A stretch of 64,000 bases of DNA from Eleftheria terrae (lineage in GTDB: Bacteria > Pseudomonadota > Gammaproteobacteria > Burkholderiales > Burkholderiaceae_C), in contig NZ_CP106951.1 in the NCBI RefSeq assembly GCF_030419005.1, positions 744,001 to 808,000 of the forward strand, written 5' to 3'. The notes beneath the pieces were generated by a model. That model saw nothing but the letters and a program-made list of their open reading frames with translations, was not told the DNA's origin and did not search any database. The translations under genes were made by a program, and so were the position numbers. Below, one piece after another: positions 25,886 to 35,381 of the stretch (the first letter of the stretch is position 1; each line of letters begins with the position of its first letter).

Positions 25886-27370
25886 TTATCTCGCCAGCCC
25901 CCTGCCCTGCAAAGTCGGTGCGAAGCCGAGGTCTTCGGCCCGCTCCGCGGCCAGCGCGAGGATGGCTTCCGAGCGCTTGGCATCACGGGGCGCGTTGAGC
26001 AACTGCGCATTGCCGGCCAGCGCCCGCGCCAGGATACCGGCCGCCACGGGGCTGGCCATCGAGGTGCCGTCCATCACGCCATAGCGGTCGCGCGGAATGG
26101 TGGACACGATGCCCACCCCCGGCGAGGCGAGGCGCACCTGCGGGCCACGGTTGGAGAAGCGGGCGACGAAGGTGTCGTACTTACCCAGCGGCTCGGTGAA
26201 GTGGCCGGCCTGCGCCGACTCCTCCGGCCAGGCGTCCCTGACACCGATGGCCGACACCGCGAGCGACAGCGGGTCGTTGGCCGGGTAGCTCACCGGGCCG
26301 CCCTCATTGCCGGCGGCCACCACGCAAACGGCGCCGCTGAGGCGGGCGAACTGGATGGCCTCGGAAATCGCCGCGTCGCTGCCGCCGCCGCCCAGGCTCA
26401 TATTGATGATGTCGCAGCCATCGAGCACCGCCTGGCGGATCGCCTCGCGGATGGCGGCGTTCGACGCGCCGCCCTCGCCCCGCTCGAACACCCGGTAGGC
26501 ATGCAGGGCGACCTGGGGGGCTTCGCCCTGCAGGCCGAAACCGCCCTCCGACGCCCGGGCGGCGATGACGCCCGCGACATGGGTGCCGTGGCCGTCCTCG
26601 TCGTGCCATTCGTCCACCGGCTCGACCAGGGTGGTGTTGCGGCCGACGACCACCGGCAGGTTGCCGTGCGGCCCCACCCCGGTGTCGATGACGGCCACCT
26701 TGACACCGGCCCCCGCCGCCGCATCCGGCTCGCCATAGAGGCGGCGGCGTGCGTCGGCGAAACCGGCGCCAATGCCAGTGACGGTCAGCGTGGTCACCGG
26801 CTCCAGCGCGACGTTGCGCCACTGGCGCGGCCAGCCCCCGTGCAGCGGGTAGGCCGCCACCAGCGGCGCCCGCGCCGGCCCGGAGGGCAGCCGCAGCTTC
26901 ACCTCGCCCTGCGCGTTGGTGACACCTTGCGCACCGGTGCGGCGGGCCGGATCGGTCAGCACGACCACCATCACATCTTCCAGGGGCACCGGCGCTTCGC
27001 CGGAAGCCAGGACACGCACGGTGATCTCCTGCAGCGGCGCCTCCGCGGTGCTGCGCACCTTGTGTTCCACCTGCAGGCGCGGCGCCCGAGCAGGCGTGTA
27101 GCGCTGCTCGGGCACCATGCGCAAGCCGGGCAGCTGGGACTGCAGCAACGCTGCTTCGTCCGCGGTCAGGCTGACCACCTTGGTGCCGTCGCTCGCGGCC
27201 GAGGCAATCACGCGGATATTGACACCCGCGAGCGCCACCCGGCCTTCCGGCTGCTGTGGATCCAGTTGCCGAAGCATCCGCTCGGTGGCGGGCAGGGCCA
27301 GACCTTGGGTGACGAAGCCGGCGGTGGGCAGGATGAGGTAGCGCGAGGGGGAAGGCGAATTCGGGGGCAT
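25886..27370 (-). CDS. S8 family subtilisin-like serine protease
   Basis: 494 residues. The catalytic triad is Asp229 (VAVIDTGV), His261 (DGHGTHVAG) and Ser437 (GTSMASPVAAG), with the oxyanion Asn355 in AAGNEGG. The first 215 residues lack a signal peptide. They contain an I9-like region (about 10-95) and an Ig/CNA-B-like strand region (about 110-195), so the enzyme may act inside the cell or be exported by another route. The ATG at 27370 follows AGGA and is preferred to the one ten codons earlier. The small propeptide-like gene follows immediately. Confidence 0.9.
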   Translation of the reverse strand: MPPNSPSPSRYLILPTAGFVTQGLALPATERMLRQLDPQQPEGRVALAGVNIRVIASAASDGTKVVSLTADEAALLQSQLPGLRMVPEQRYTPARAPRLQVEHKVRSTAEAPLQEITVRVLASGEAPVPLEDVMVVVLTDPARRTGAQGVTNAQGEVKLRLPSGPARAPLVAAYPLHGGWPRQWRNVALEPVTTLTVTGIGAGFADARRRLYGEPDAAAGAGVKVAVIDTGVGPHGNLPVVVGRNTTLVEPVDEWHDEDGHGTHVAGVIAARASEGGFGLQGEAPQVALHAYRVFERGEGGASNAAIREAIRQAVLDGCDIINMSLGGGGSDAAISEAIQFARLSGAVCVVAAGNEGGPVSYPANDPLSLAVSAIGVRDAWPEESAQAGHFTEPLGKYDTFVARFSNRGPQVRLASPGVGIVSTIPRDRYGVMDGTSMASPVAAGILARALAGNAQLLNAPRDAKRSEAILALAAERAEDLGFAPTLQGRGLAR

Positions 27371-27730
27371 GGTGGTCCTGTCAAGCAGTGACGCGCTCAA
27401 CGTGAGGCGTGTCCCATTCTGAATCCCTCGTCATGTCGAACGGTGACGACTTTTTTCCAACCGCCAGGCGAGCTGCGAGGTGGTCATGACCGGTCCTATC
27501 TACATGGCCGTCGCCACTTTTTACCGGCGCGCCGGGCCGCCGCCGAGGTGCCCTGCCAGCTGGCCGGGTGGGCAGCGCTGCCTGGGGCAGCAGGCACGTC
27601 GCTTGCGAACCGCTGCAGGGCGCGCTGCCCCGGCAGTGCGCGAACCGGCCGGTACCCCGCCCGCAAGCGGCCGCCCGGCCCGCCCGATGCAGTGCCCCGG
27701 TGCCACGGCAGGCGCCAAGGAGAGAACACC
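27371..27730. other. Divergent promoter region between subtilase and CBS protein
   Basis: 360 bases without a gene. It must contain promoters for both directions; no confident hexamer pairs, repeats or hairpins were found. Confidence 0.4.
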
Positions 27731-28165
27731 ATGCAACAGATTTCCGAAGTGATGACCCGGCGGGTTCGTGTCGTCTCCCCCGACGACACGCTGCAAGCCG
27801 CTGCCCAGGTGATGGACGAACTGAACGTGGGCGCGGTGCCGGTGTGCAACGGCGAGCGCCTGGTCGGCATGATCACCGACCGCGACATCACCGTGCGGGC
27901 CGTGGCCGCCGGCCTGTCGGCCGACGGCACCCATGTGGGCGACGTCATGACAGACCAGGTCCGCTGGTGCTTCGAGGACCAGCCGGTCGACGAGGTGATG
28001 AAGCAGATGAGCGACGTGCAGATCCGCCGCGTGCCGGTGGTGGATCGTGACAACCGCCTCGTCGGCATCGTCTCGCTGGGTGACCTGGCGACCAAGCACC
28101 CGGAGGACGTGGAAGGCACGCTGGAACGGATCTCTTCGCCCTCCACCCCCGACCGCCAGCATTGA
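27731..28165 (+). CDS. CBS-domain pair protein
   Basis: 144 residues made almost entirely of two CBS motifs (about 5-60 and 72-130). Clear repeats are VMTRRVRVVSPDDTLQAAA and VMTDQVRWCFEDQPVDEVM, with GMITDRDITVRA and GIVSLGDLA closing each. CBS pairs bind adenine nucleotides or S-adenosyl compounds and act as energy sensors, alone or with a partner. The ATG at 27731 follows AAGGAGAG. No kinase, transporter or BON domain is fused, so the partner is unknown. Confidence 0.85.
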   Translation: MQQISEVMTRRVRVVSPDDTLQAAAQVMDELNVGAVPVCNGERLVGMITDRDITVRAVAAGLSADGTHVGDVMTDQVRWCFEDQPVDEVMKQMSDVQIRRVPVVDRDNRLVGIVSLGDLATKHPEDVEGTLERISSPSTPDRQH

Positions 28166-28280
28166 ACCCGCGCGGCCGGCCACGCCGCCTTCGCCGCCTG
28201 CCGGGCCTGCGGGCCTGGCAGGCTGGCCTGTGCGCCTTCGAGGCGCGACCGCCCCCCGCCTTGTCAACGAAGGGAGTGAC

Positions 28281-28379
28281 GTGAACACCAAAAACAGCGG
28301 AGACCGCCCGCGCGGCGTCGAGCGCATCGATGCCGCCTGCTTCGCCTTGCCAGGCAACCGCGCCGAGGGACGCCCATGA
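28281..28379 (+). CDS. Possible 32-aa leader ORF translationally coupled to egtD
   Basis: A GTG-started open frame of 32 codons with AAGGGAG just upstream. It ends in TGA that overlaps the egtD ATG in ATGA. The peptide (VNTKNSGDRPRGVERIDAACF...) has no recognisable feature. egtD has no strong ribosome-binding site of its own, so coupling through this frame would explain its translation. An alternative is that egtD starts further in and this is untranslated leader. Confidence 0.4.
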   Translation: MNTKNSGDRPRGVERIDAACFALPGNRAEGRP

Positions 28380-29419
28380 AGCCGCAACTGCACAGCGTGG
28401 GGCCTACCGGCGCCTTGCCTCCCTCCCTGCACCCGCAAGCCGGTCCAGCCCGCCATGGCGTGCCGGCGTGGATCGCGGTAGGTGACACCGAAGATGCGGA
28501 CCAGCGACTGGAGGACCTGCGCCGCGGGCTGTTCGAGCCGCAGGCGCACATCTCACCGAAGTTCTTCTACGACGCACAGGGCTGCGCGCTCTACAGCGCC
28601 ATTTGCGAGCTGGCCGAGTACTACCCCACGCGCACTGAAGCCGCCATCTTCGAACGCCACCGCGACGCGATTGCCCGGCGGCTGCCGCGGGAGGTGCAAT
28701 GGATCGACCTGGGCTGCGGCGACGGCGCCAAGTCCTGGCCGTGGCTCAAGCCCGTGGCGGCGCGCCGCTGGGTCGGGGTGGACATCTCGCCGCAGTGGCT
28801 GTCCCTCTCGCTACAGGGGGGCGCACAGCGCTTCTCGGACGTGGAGTTCGTCGGCGTGGCGACCGACTTCACCCGGCCGCTGCAACTGCACCATGTGCTG
28901 GGACAGCGCCCGCACTGGCCGCGGGTGTTCTTCTATCCCGGCTCGTCGATCGGCAACTTCGCTCCGTCCGACGCCCTCGAGCTGCTGCACTCGGTGCGTG
29001 ATCACCTGGGCAGCGACGGACGGCTGCTGATCGGCGTGGACGGGTTGAAGGACCGGGCCATCCTCGAAGCGGCCTACGACGACGCGATCGGGGTCACGGC
29101 GGCCTTCAACCGCAACGTGCTGCGCGTGGTGAACCGCGAACTCGACGCCTATTTCGACCCGCGGCGCTTCACCCACCGGGCGGTCTTCAACCGGGAGGCC
29201 AGCCGCATCGAGATGCAGCTGGTCTCGCAGCAGGCCCAGGACGTGCGCATTGGCGACGCCGAGCGGCGCTTCGAGCGCGACGAGGTGATCGTCACCGAAT
29301 ACTCCTACAAGTACACCCGCGAGAGCTTCGCTGCCTTGCTGCGCGAGGCCGGCTTCGGCAGTGCCCAGCACTGGAGCGACGAGCGCGGCTGGTTCCATGT
29401 CTTCGTTGCCAGCGCGTGA
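28376..29419 (+). CDS. egtD: L-histidine N-alpha-methyltransferase (ergothioneine biosynthesis)
   Basis: 347 residues. EgtD trimethylates histidine with three SAM to hercynine, the first step of ergothioneine synthesis. The SAM site is IDLGCGDGAKS (about 110-120). FFYDAQGCALYSAICELAEYYPTR-type N-terminal sequence and FFYPGSSIGNF (about 183-193) are EgtD signatures, as is the late TEYSYKYT. egtB follows after 7 bases. The first 30 residues are poorly conserved, so the true start could be slightly later. Confidence 0.95.
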   Translation: MKPQLHSVGPTGALPPSLHPQAGPARHGVPAWIAVGDTEDADQRLEDLRRGLFEPQAHISPKFFYDAQGCALYSAICELAEYYPTRTEAAIFERHRDAIARRLPREVQWIDLGCGDGAKSWPWLKPVAARRWVGVDISPQWLSLSLQGGAQRFSDVEFVGVATDFTRPLQLHHVLGQRPHWPRVFFYPGSSIGNFAPSDALELLHSVRDHLGSDGRLLIGVDGLKDRAILEAAYDDAIGVTAAFNRNVLRVVNRELDAYFDPRRFTHRAVFNREASRIEMQLVSQQAQDVRIGDAERRFERDEVIVTEYSYKYTRESFAALLREAGFGSAQHWSDERGWFHVFVASA

Positions 29420-29426
29420 GGTGAAC

Positions 29427-30707
29427 ATGGCCTGGATGCCCCCTGCCCCCACTCCCCCGCTGGATGCCGGCAGCTTGCTGAAGCGCTTCACCGAAGTCCG
29501 TCGCCAGACCGCGGCGCTGGTCGAAGGGCTGACCCCGGAGGACTGCATGCTGCAGTCCATGCCGGACGCCAGCCCGGTGAAGTGGCACCTGGCGCACACC
29601 AGCTGGTTCTTCGACACCTTCGTGCTCGAACGGGCTGAAGCCGGCTACCAGCCGGTGAACCCGGCCTACCGGCAGTTGTTCAACAGCTATTACGTGGGTG
29701 TCGGCGAGCGCCACCCGCGGCCCGAGCGCGGGCTGCTCTCCCGCCCCGGGCTGGCCGAAGTGCTGGACTACCGGCGGGCCGTCGAGCAGCGGGTGGCGGC
29801 GCTGTTGCAGGCTCATGCCCTGGGGCCGGACCTGCTGGCCCTGGTCGAGCTGGGCGTGCACCACGAGCAGCAGCACCAGGAGCTGATCCTCACCGACCTG
29901 AAGCACCACTTCTCGCGCAACCCCATGCTGCCGGCTTACCGCCCCGGCGGCACGGGCGCACCGGCAGCCGCTGCGGCGCTGCGCTTCCTCGGCTTCGAGG
30001 CCGGCGAGGCGGAGCTCGGCCATGGCGCGCGCAGCTTCGCGTTCGACAACGAATTGCCGCGGCACCGCATCTGGCTGGCCCCCTTCGAGCTGGCATCTCG
30101 GCTGGTGAGCAATGGCGACTTCCTGGCCTTCATCGAGGACGGCGGCTACCAGCGGCCCGAGCTGTGGCTCTCGGACGGCTGGGACTGCCGCCAGCGCGAA
30201 GGCTGGCAGGCCCCGCTGTACTGGCAGCGCAGCGACGACGATGGCGGCTGGCAGCACTACACGCTGCACGGATTGCGCCCGGTGTCGCACGCGGAGCCGG
30301 TCTGCCACGTGAGCTACTACGAGGCCGATGCCTACGCCCGCTGGGCCGGCGCCCGGCTGCCTACCGAGGCGGAATGGGAGTTCGCCGCCAGTGGTGCCGG
30401 CCCCCGGCCGGGCCACGGGAGCCTGCTGGAGGACGGCAGCTTCCATCCGAGGCCGGCCGGTCCCGAGCCGCTGGCGCAGGTGTTCGGCGACACCTGGGAG
30501 TGGACGCAGAGCGCTTACCTGCCCTATCCCGGTTTTCGCACCGCCCCGGGCGCGGTGGGCGAGTACAACGGCAAGTTCATGATCAACCAGATGGTGTTGC
30601 GCGGCGGCTCCTGCGCCACGCCGGGCTCGCACCTGCGACCCAGCTATCGCAACTTCTTCCCGCCGCACGCCCGCTGGCAGTTCAGCGGAATCCGCCTGGC
30701 CAAGTAA
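29427..30707 (+). CDS. egtB: Ergothioneine biosynthesis sulfoxide synthase EgtB
   Basis: 426 residues. EgtB is a non-heme iron enzyme joining hercynine to cysteine or gamma-glutamylcysteine with O2. The N-terminal DinB-like domain carries the iron histidines (WHLAHTSWFFD, and HHEQQHQE about 138-144). The C-terminal FGE-sulfatase domain has YEADAYARWAGARLPTEAEWE and ends with the expected LRGGSCATP and RNFFPPHARWQFSGIRLA. It forms a two-gene operon with egtD. No egtA, egtC or egtE is nearby; egtE-type lyases are often elsewhere. Confidence 0.95.
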   Translation: MAWMPPAPTPPLDAGSLLKRFTEVRRQTAALVEGLTPEDCMLQSMPDASPVKWHLAHTSWFFDTFVLERAEAGYQPVNPAYRQLFNSYYVGVGERHPRPERGLLSRPGLAEVLDYRRAVEQRVAALLQAHALGPDLLALVELGVHHEQQHQELILTDLKHHFSRNPMLPAYRPGGTGAPAAAAALRFLGFEAGEAELGHGARSFAFDNELPRHRIWLAPFELASRLVSNGDFLAFIEDGGYQRPELWLSDGWDCRQREGWQAPLYWQRSDDDGGWQHYTLHGLRPVSHAEPVCHVSYYEADAYARWAGARLPTEAEWEFAASGAGPRPGHGSLLEDGSFHPRPAGPEPLAQVFGDTWEWTQSAYLPYPGFRTAPGAVGEYNGKFMINQMVLRGGSCATPGSHLRPSYRNFFPPHARWQFSGIRLAK

Positions 30708-30740
30708 GGCCGGGGCGACGCGCTCGCCGCGCCCACCGCG

Positions 30741-30767
30741 CAGGGTGGGGGCGACACCGCCCCCCTG
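30741..30767. terminator. Stem-loop between convergent egtB and SDR gene
   Basis: A G-rich run facing a C-rich run (GGGGGC, spacer GACACC, GCCCCC, extended by CAGG/CCTG with one mismatch). It sits between two converging genes. There is no T-run on either strand, so it is at best a weak or factor-assisted terminator. Confidence 0.35.
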
Positions 30768-30782
30768 CCTGCACGGGCCGAC

Positions 30783-31643
30783 TCAGCCGTTGATCACCTC
30801 GCCACCGTTGGGATGCAGCACCTGGCCGGTCATGTAGCTGGCATCGCGGGTGGCGAGGAACACATAGCTGGGCGAGATCTCGTCCGGCTGCGCCGGGCGG
30901 CCCATCGGCACCTTGGCACCGAAACTCTCCACCTCCTCTTCGTCGAAGGTGGACGGGATCAGCGGCGTCCACACCGGCCCGGGCGCCACCGCGTTGACGC
31001 GGATCTTGCGCTTGGCCAGCTGCTGGGCCAGCGAGCGCGTGAAGGCCACGATCGCCCCCTTGGACGAGGCGTAGTCCACCAGGTGCGCCGAGCCCCGGTA
31101 GGCGGTGACGGACGTGCTGTTGACGATGCAGCCGCCCTCCGGCAGATGCGGCACCACCAGCCGCGTCAGGTTGAACATCGAGAAGAAGTTGGTGCGGAAG
31201 GTCTGCTCCAGCTGGGTGCTGGTGATGTCCTCGATCTTGTCCTTGGGATGTTGCTCGGCCGCATTGTTCACCAGTACGTCGACCCGGCCAAAGGTCTCCA
31301 GCGTGGAGCGCACCACCTGCGTGGCAAAGGCCTCGTCACCCAGGTCGCCGGCCAGCGCCAGGCAACGCACGCCTTGCGCCTCCACCTTCTGGATGGTGTG
31401 CGCGGCATCCTGGTGTTCGTTCAGGTAGACGATGACGACGTGGGCCCCCTCCTTGGCGAAGGAGATGGCCACCGATCGGCCGATGCCGCTGTCGCCACCG
31501 GTGACGATGGCGACCTTGTCGCGCAGCTTGCCGTTGCCGGTGTACTGCTCGGCATCTGAATCGGGCGCGGGATGCATCGCCCCTTCGCGGCCCGGCTGGA
31601 TGTCCTGGTGCTGCGGCGGCAGGGTCCTCTTGTCTTGCGGCAT
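30783..31643 (-). CDS. Short-chain dehydrogenase/reductase (YghA-like)
   Basis: 286-residue classical SDR with an N-terminal extension of about 40 residues typical of YghA and related stress SDRs. The cofactor motif is TGGDSGIGRS (about 51-60), NNAAEQ follows in mid-domain, and the catalytic Tyr-Lys is YASSK, preceded by the Ser in NSTSVT. The substrate is unknown. The ATG at 31643 has GGAG upstream. It lies 84 bases after bioB on the same strand and may be read from the thiamine/biotin transcript or its own promoter. Confidence 0.88.
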   Translation of the reverse strand: MPQDKRTLPPQHQDIQPGREGAMHPAPDSDAEQYTGNGKLRDKVAIVTGGDSGIGRSVAISFAKEGAHVVIVYLNEHQDAAHTIQKVEAQGVRCLALAGDLGDEAFATQVVRSTLETFGRVDVLVNNAAEQHPKDKIEDITSTQLEQTFRTNFFSMFNLTRLVVPHLPEGGCIVNSTSVTAYRGSAHLVDYASSKGAIVAFTRSLAQQLAKRKIRVNAVAPGPVWTPLIPSTFDEEEVESFGAKVPMGRPAQPDEISPSYVFLATRDASYMTGQVLHPNGGEVING

Positions 31644-31727
31644 GCGGTACTCCAGAAGGTGATGCGGTCCTTCCGGTTCCGGCAAACGTCGTGCCCCGCG
31701 TGGCGGCAGGTGCACCCGCGGCGCCGC

Positions 31728-32723
31728 TCAGCCGGCCTGCAGCCCCAGCTTGGCAAACAAGGCCTGGTCGCGTTCCCAGTCCGGGTTGCCGGTGGTCAGC
31801 AGCTTCTCGCCATAGAAGATGGAGTTGGCGCCGGCCATGAAGCACAGGGCTTGCACGGCGTCGCTCATCTGCTGGCGGCCGGCCGACAGGCGCACCCGTG
31901 CCGTCGGCATCGTGATCCGCGCGACGGCAATGGTGCGGACGAATTCCAGCGGGTCCAGCGGCTCCAGGCCGTGCAGGGGCGTGCCTTCCACCTGCACCAG
32001 GTGGTTGATGGGCACCGACTCCGGGTAGGGGTCCATGTTGGCCAGTTGCGCAATCAGGCCGGCGCGCTCGCGGCGGGACTCGCCCATGCCGACGATGCCG
32101 CCGCTGCAGACGTGCATGCCGGCCGAGCGCACGCGCTCCAGCGTGTCCAGCCGGTCCTGGTAGTCGCGCGTCGAGATGATGCGGCCGTAGGCCTCGGGCG
32201 CGGTGTCAAGGTTGTGGTTGTAGTAGTCCAGGCCGGCCTCCTTCAGCGTCTGGGCCTGCCCGTCGCTGAGCATGCCCAGGGTGCAGCAGGCTTCCAGGCC
32301 GGCCTCCTTCACCACACGCACCAGCTCGGCCACCTTCTCGACGTCGCGGTCCTTCGGTGCACGCCAGGCGGCACCCATGCAGAAGCGGGTGGCGCCCTGC
32401 TCTCGGGCGGCGGTGACGGCCGCAAGCACTTCCGCGCTGTCCATCAGCTTGCCGGCCTCCACGCCAGTGTCGTAGTGGACCGACTGCGGGCAGTAGGCGC
32501 AGTCCTCGGGGCAGCCGCCGGTCTTGATCGACAACAGGGTGGAGAGCTGCACCTCGTTGGGCTGGAAGTGGTCCCGGTGCACGCGCTGGGCCTCGAACAA
32601 CAGGTCGTTGAACGGCCGTGCGAACAAGGCCTCGACCGCTTCGAGAGGCCAGCGTCCTTCGGTGGCAGAGCACTCTGCAGGACGGCGGATCACCTGGACA
32701 GGCTGGGCAATGGCGTTGGTCAT
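31728..32723 (-). CDS. bioB: Biotin synthase
   Basis: 331-residue radical-SAM enzyme inserting sulfur into dethiobiotin. The SAM cluster motif is CPEDCAYC (about 70-77). The [2Fe-2S] ligands are represented by the Cys residues in ACCTLGM and HVCSGG and the Arg in RVRLSAGR. Length and sequence are those of proteobacterial BioB. It starts only 30 bases after thiDE on the same strand, making it the likely distal gene of the TPP-riboswitch operon. The rest of the biotin genes are not in the window. Confidence 0.96.
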   Translation of the reverse strand: MTNAIAQPVQVIRRPAECSATEGRWPLEAVEALFARPFNDLLFEAQRVHRDHFQPNEVQLSTLLSIKTGGCPEDCAYCPQSVHYDTGVEAGKLMDSAEVLAAVTAAREQGATRFCMGAAWRAPKDRDVEKVAELVRVVKEAGLEACCTLGMLSDGQAQTLKEAGLDYYNHNLDTAPEAYGRIISTRDYQDRLDTLERVRSAGMHVCSGGIVGMGESRRERAGLIAQLANMDPYPESVPINHLVQVEGTPLHGLEPLDPLEFVRTIAVARITMPTARVRLSAGRQQMSDAVQALCFMAGANSIFYGEKLLTTGNPDWERDQALFAKLGLQAG

Positions 32724-32753
32724 TGATGGCGGTTTTGCGTTCGAAACAGCGCG

Positions 32754-34322
32754 TCAGTGTATCGGGCCCGGCGCCCCGGCCGCCACCGGCCCCGGCAAGG
32801 TGCTGCGAGGCAGCGCCGGCACCGGCCAGGGCGGCTGCGCCGCGGCCGAAGCGATGGCCTGCTGCAGCCCGGCGATCGCGGCCTCCGGGTCGGTGGCCTG
32901 GGTGACGCCACGCAGCACCGCCACACCGGCTGCGCCGCAGCGCACCGCTTCGTGGCTGCGCGCTTCGTCCATGCCGGCAATGGCCACCACCGGCGACGCG
33001 AGCACATGGCACCAGTAAGCCAGGTTGTCCGGCCCCTGCGGGAGCCAGGGCATGTCCTTGGTCGTGGTGGCGTGGATGGGCCCGCAGGCGATGTAGCTGG
33101 GCGACAGCGCCTGTGCCCGACACACCTCCCAGTAGCTGTGGGTGCTCAGCCCGAGCCGCAGCCCGGCCTGGCGCAGCATCTCCAGCCCGCTGTGGCTCAA
33201 GGCCTCCAGGTCTTCCTGGCCCAGGTGAACGCCGTAGGCGCCGTGCTCGATGGCCAGCGCCCAGTGGTCGTTGATGAACAGCTGCGCCTGCACCGAACGG
33301 GCCGCGCGCACCGCGCGTTCCACTTCGCGCGACAGCCGCTCGCGCGGCGCCTCCTTGATGCGCAGCTGCACCGTGCGCACCCCGGCGCGCAGCACCCGCT
33401 CGACCCAGTCGGCACTGTCAACCACCGCATACAGGCCAAGCCGCCGGTCCTGCAAGGGTGCAAACGCCGCTGCCGGGCCGGGCCACTCGGCATGCAGACC
33501 GGGCAAGGCGCCTGCCCGCCGCGCAAAGCCGCGCATGGGCCGCACCGGCCCGGCGCCCTGCCCGGCGGCGTAGCCATGCTGCAAGGCCGCCGTGGTGGCC
33601 ATCTTGCCGAGCACGCTGGCATCGGCCTCGCAAAAGCCATGGGCCAGGGCCGCCGCCATCGAGGCGGCGAACACGCACCCAGTGCCATGGTGATGCTGCG
33701 TGTTGACCCGGGGCAGGCTGAGCCAGCCGCGGGCCTGCGCGCTGTCCAGCCAGTCGAGCGACACTTCACGGCTGGCGTCGCCGCCCGTCACCACCACCGC
33801 GGCGGGCCCCAGCCGGCGCAGCGCCGCTGCCGCCGCCGGCACCTCTGCATCGGCCAGCGGCGCCTCGCGACCCAGCAGCCAGGCAGCTTCGGCACGGTTG
33901 GGGGTGATCACCGTGGCCCGCGGCAGCAGTTGGCCGATCACCGCCTCGCGCCAGGCGCCCACCCCCAGGGCCGCGCCGCTGCTGGCGCGCCACACCGGGT
34001 CCACCACCAGGGCAAGCGGCTGCTGTTGGCGCAGGCGGTCCACCCAGCCCACCAGGCAGTGCACCTGCTCGGCACCGCCCAGCATGCCGGTCTTGATGGC
34101 ACGCGGCGCCAGGTCTTGCGCCAGTGCGGCAAGCTGGGCGTCCAGCATGGCCGGCGACACGGCCTCGATGCGCTGTACCGCGGTGGAGTTCTGTGCCGTG
34201 AGTGCCGCCACGGCAGTGCAGCCGTGCACCTCCAGGGCGTCGAAGGCCCTCAGGTCGGCCTGCAGGCCGGCACCGCCGCCGCTGTCCGATCCCGCCACGC
34301 TCCAGACGATGGGAGGGCGCAT
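32754..34322 (-). CDS. thiDE: ThiD-ThiE fusion: HMP(-P) kinase and thiamine-phosphate synthase
   Basis: 522 residues. The N-terminal half (about 1-265) is ThiD: SVAGSDSGGGAGLQADLRAF start, KTGMLG, and the anion-hole region HHHGTGCVFAASMAAALAHG. The C-terminal half (about 290-500) is ThiE: LFINDHW, GVHLGQEDL, and YIACGPIHATTTK. It phosphorylates hydroxymethylpyrimidine to the diphosphate and couples it with the thiazole phosphate to give thiamine phosphate. Fusing both steps places kinase and synthase in one chain. It starts 3 bases after thiG. The last 25 residues are Pro/Ala-rich and probably unstructured. Confidence 0.93.
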   Translation of the reverse strand: MRPPIVWSVAGSDSGGGAGLQADLRAFDALEVHGCTAVAALTAQNSTAVQRIEAVSPAMLDAQLAALAQDLAPRAIKTGMLGGAEQVHCLVGWVDRLRQQQPLALVVDPVWRASSGAALGVGAWREAVIGQLLPRATVITPNRAEAAWLLGREAPLADAEVPAAAAALRRLGPAAVVVTGGDASREVSLDWLDSAQARGWLSLPRVNTQHHHGTGCVFAASMAAALAHGFCEADASVLGKMATTAALQHGYAAGQGAGPVRPMRGFARRAGALPGLHAEWPGPAAAFAPLQDRRLGLYAVVDSADWVERVLRAGVRTVQLRIKEAPRERLSREVERAVRAARSVQAQLFINDHWALAIEHGAYGVHLGQEDLEALSHSGLEMLRQAGLRLGLSTHSYWEVCRAQALSPSYIACGPIHATTTKDMPWLPQGPDNLAYWCHVLASPVVAIAGMDEARSHEAVRCGAAGVAVLRGVTQATDPEAAIAGLQQAIASAAAQPPWPVPALPRSTLPGPVAAGAPGPIH

Positions 34323-34325
34323 CGT

Positions 34326-35114
34326 TCAGACCTCGAACGGCCGGCCGGTGACGGGCGTCGAAGCAACCGCCATCGGCTGCGGCGCCAGCAGGCCGCTGGC
34401 ATGCGCCAGATGCCCGCCCTCGATCGCCAGCCGGAAGGCGGCCGCCATGCCGACCGGGTCGCCCGCCTGGGCCACCGCGGAGTTCAACAGCACGGCGTCG
34501 AAACCCAGTTCCATCGCCAGCGCGGCATGCGAAGGCGCGCCGATGCCGGCATCAACGATCAGCGTGGCCTGCGGCAGCCGCGCCCGCAGGGTGCGCAATG
34601 CCCAGGGATTCAGCAGCCCCTGGGCCGAGCCGATGGGGGCCCCCCACGGCATCAGCACCCGGCACCCCACGTCCAGCAGGCGCTGGCAGCTGACCAGGTC
34701 ATCGGTGCAGTAGGGCAGCACCTCGAAGCCGTCCTTGACCAGCTGGGCAGCCGCCTCCACCAGCTCGAAGGGATCGGGCTGCAAGGTGTGCTCGTCGCCC
34801 ACCACCTCCAGCTTGATCCAGTGGGTCTGCAACAGCTCGCGCGCCATGTGGGCCAATGTCACTGCCTCCCGGGCCGTGCGGCAGCCAGCGGTGTTGGGCA
34901 GCAGGTGGGCACCGCAGCCGCGGATGATCTCGATGAAGCCGTTGTCGCCGCTGCCACCGGCCAGCTGGCGCTTCAGCCCCAGCGTGACGACCTGGCTGCC
35001 CGAAGCGGCAATGGCCTGGCGCAGCACCTCGGGCGAGGGATAGCCGGCGGTGCCGAGCAGGAAGCGGCTCTGCAGGGGCAGGCCACCGAGGACGAAGTCG
35101 CGGGTGCTTGTCAT
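34326..35114 (-). CDS. thiG: Thiazole synthase
   Basis: 262-residue TIM-barrel enzyme that builds the thiazole of thiamine from deoxyxylulose phosphate, dehydroglycine (from ThiO) and ThiS-thiocarboxylate. The Schiff-base lysine lies in [43 protein letters not shown] and [18 protein letters not shown] are family signatures. It starts 6 bases after thiS and is followed at 3 bases by thiDE, firmly inside the operon. Confidence 0.96.
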   Translation of the reverse strand: MTSTRDFVLGGLPLQSRFLLGTAGYPSPEVLRQAIAASGSQVVTLGLKRQLAGGSGDNGFIEIIRGCGAHLLPNTAGCRTAREAVTLAHMARELLQTHWIKLEVVGDEHTLQPDPFELVEAAAQLVKDGFEVLPYCTDDLVSCQRLLDVGCRVLMPWGAPIGSAQGLLNPWALRTLRARLPQATLIVDAGIGAPSHAALAMELGFDAVLLNSAVAQAGDPVGMAAAFRLAIEGGHLAHASGLLAPQPMAVASTPVTGRPFEV

Positions 35115-35120
35115 GGCGGT

Positions 35121-35381
35121 TCAGCCTCCGACGATGGGTTCGAAACAGGTGATGCTGTCGCCGGCCTGCAGCCGGCAGCTGGCACGCGCCGCGCGTGGCA
35201 CGAAGCTGCCGTTGACGGCGGTCGCCACCGAGGTCGGTGCGTGCCCCAGGCGCTGCAGCAACCCCTCCAGGGTGGTGCCGCTGTCGACATGGCGCGGCGC
35301 GCCGTTGACCGTGACCCGCAGTGCGCCCGGTGCCGAGGCACACACATAGGCGTCCGTGGCTGCATCTCCAAAACCGTTCAT
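35121..35381 (-). CDS. thiS: Sulfur carrier protein ThiS
   Basis: 86 residues ending in the diagnostic Gly-Gly (EPIVGG), which is converted to a thiocarboxylate to donate sulfur in thiazole formation. The ubiquitin-like core is about 20-86 (LRVTVNGAPRHVDSG, TSVATAVNGSFVPR). The 18-residue N-terminal extension is unusual, ThiS being normally about 66 residues. The ATG overlaps the thiO stop (ATGA); an alternative start inside would give the shorter normal form. Confidence 0.9.
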   Translation of the reverse strand: MNGFGDAATDAYVCASAPGALRVTVNGAPRHVDSGTTLEGLLQRLGHAPTSVATAVNGSFVPRAARASCRLQAGDSITCFEPIVGG

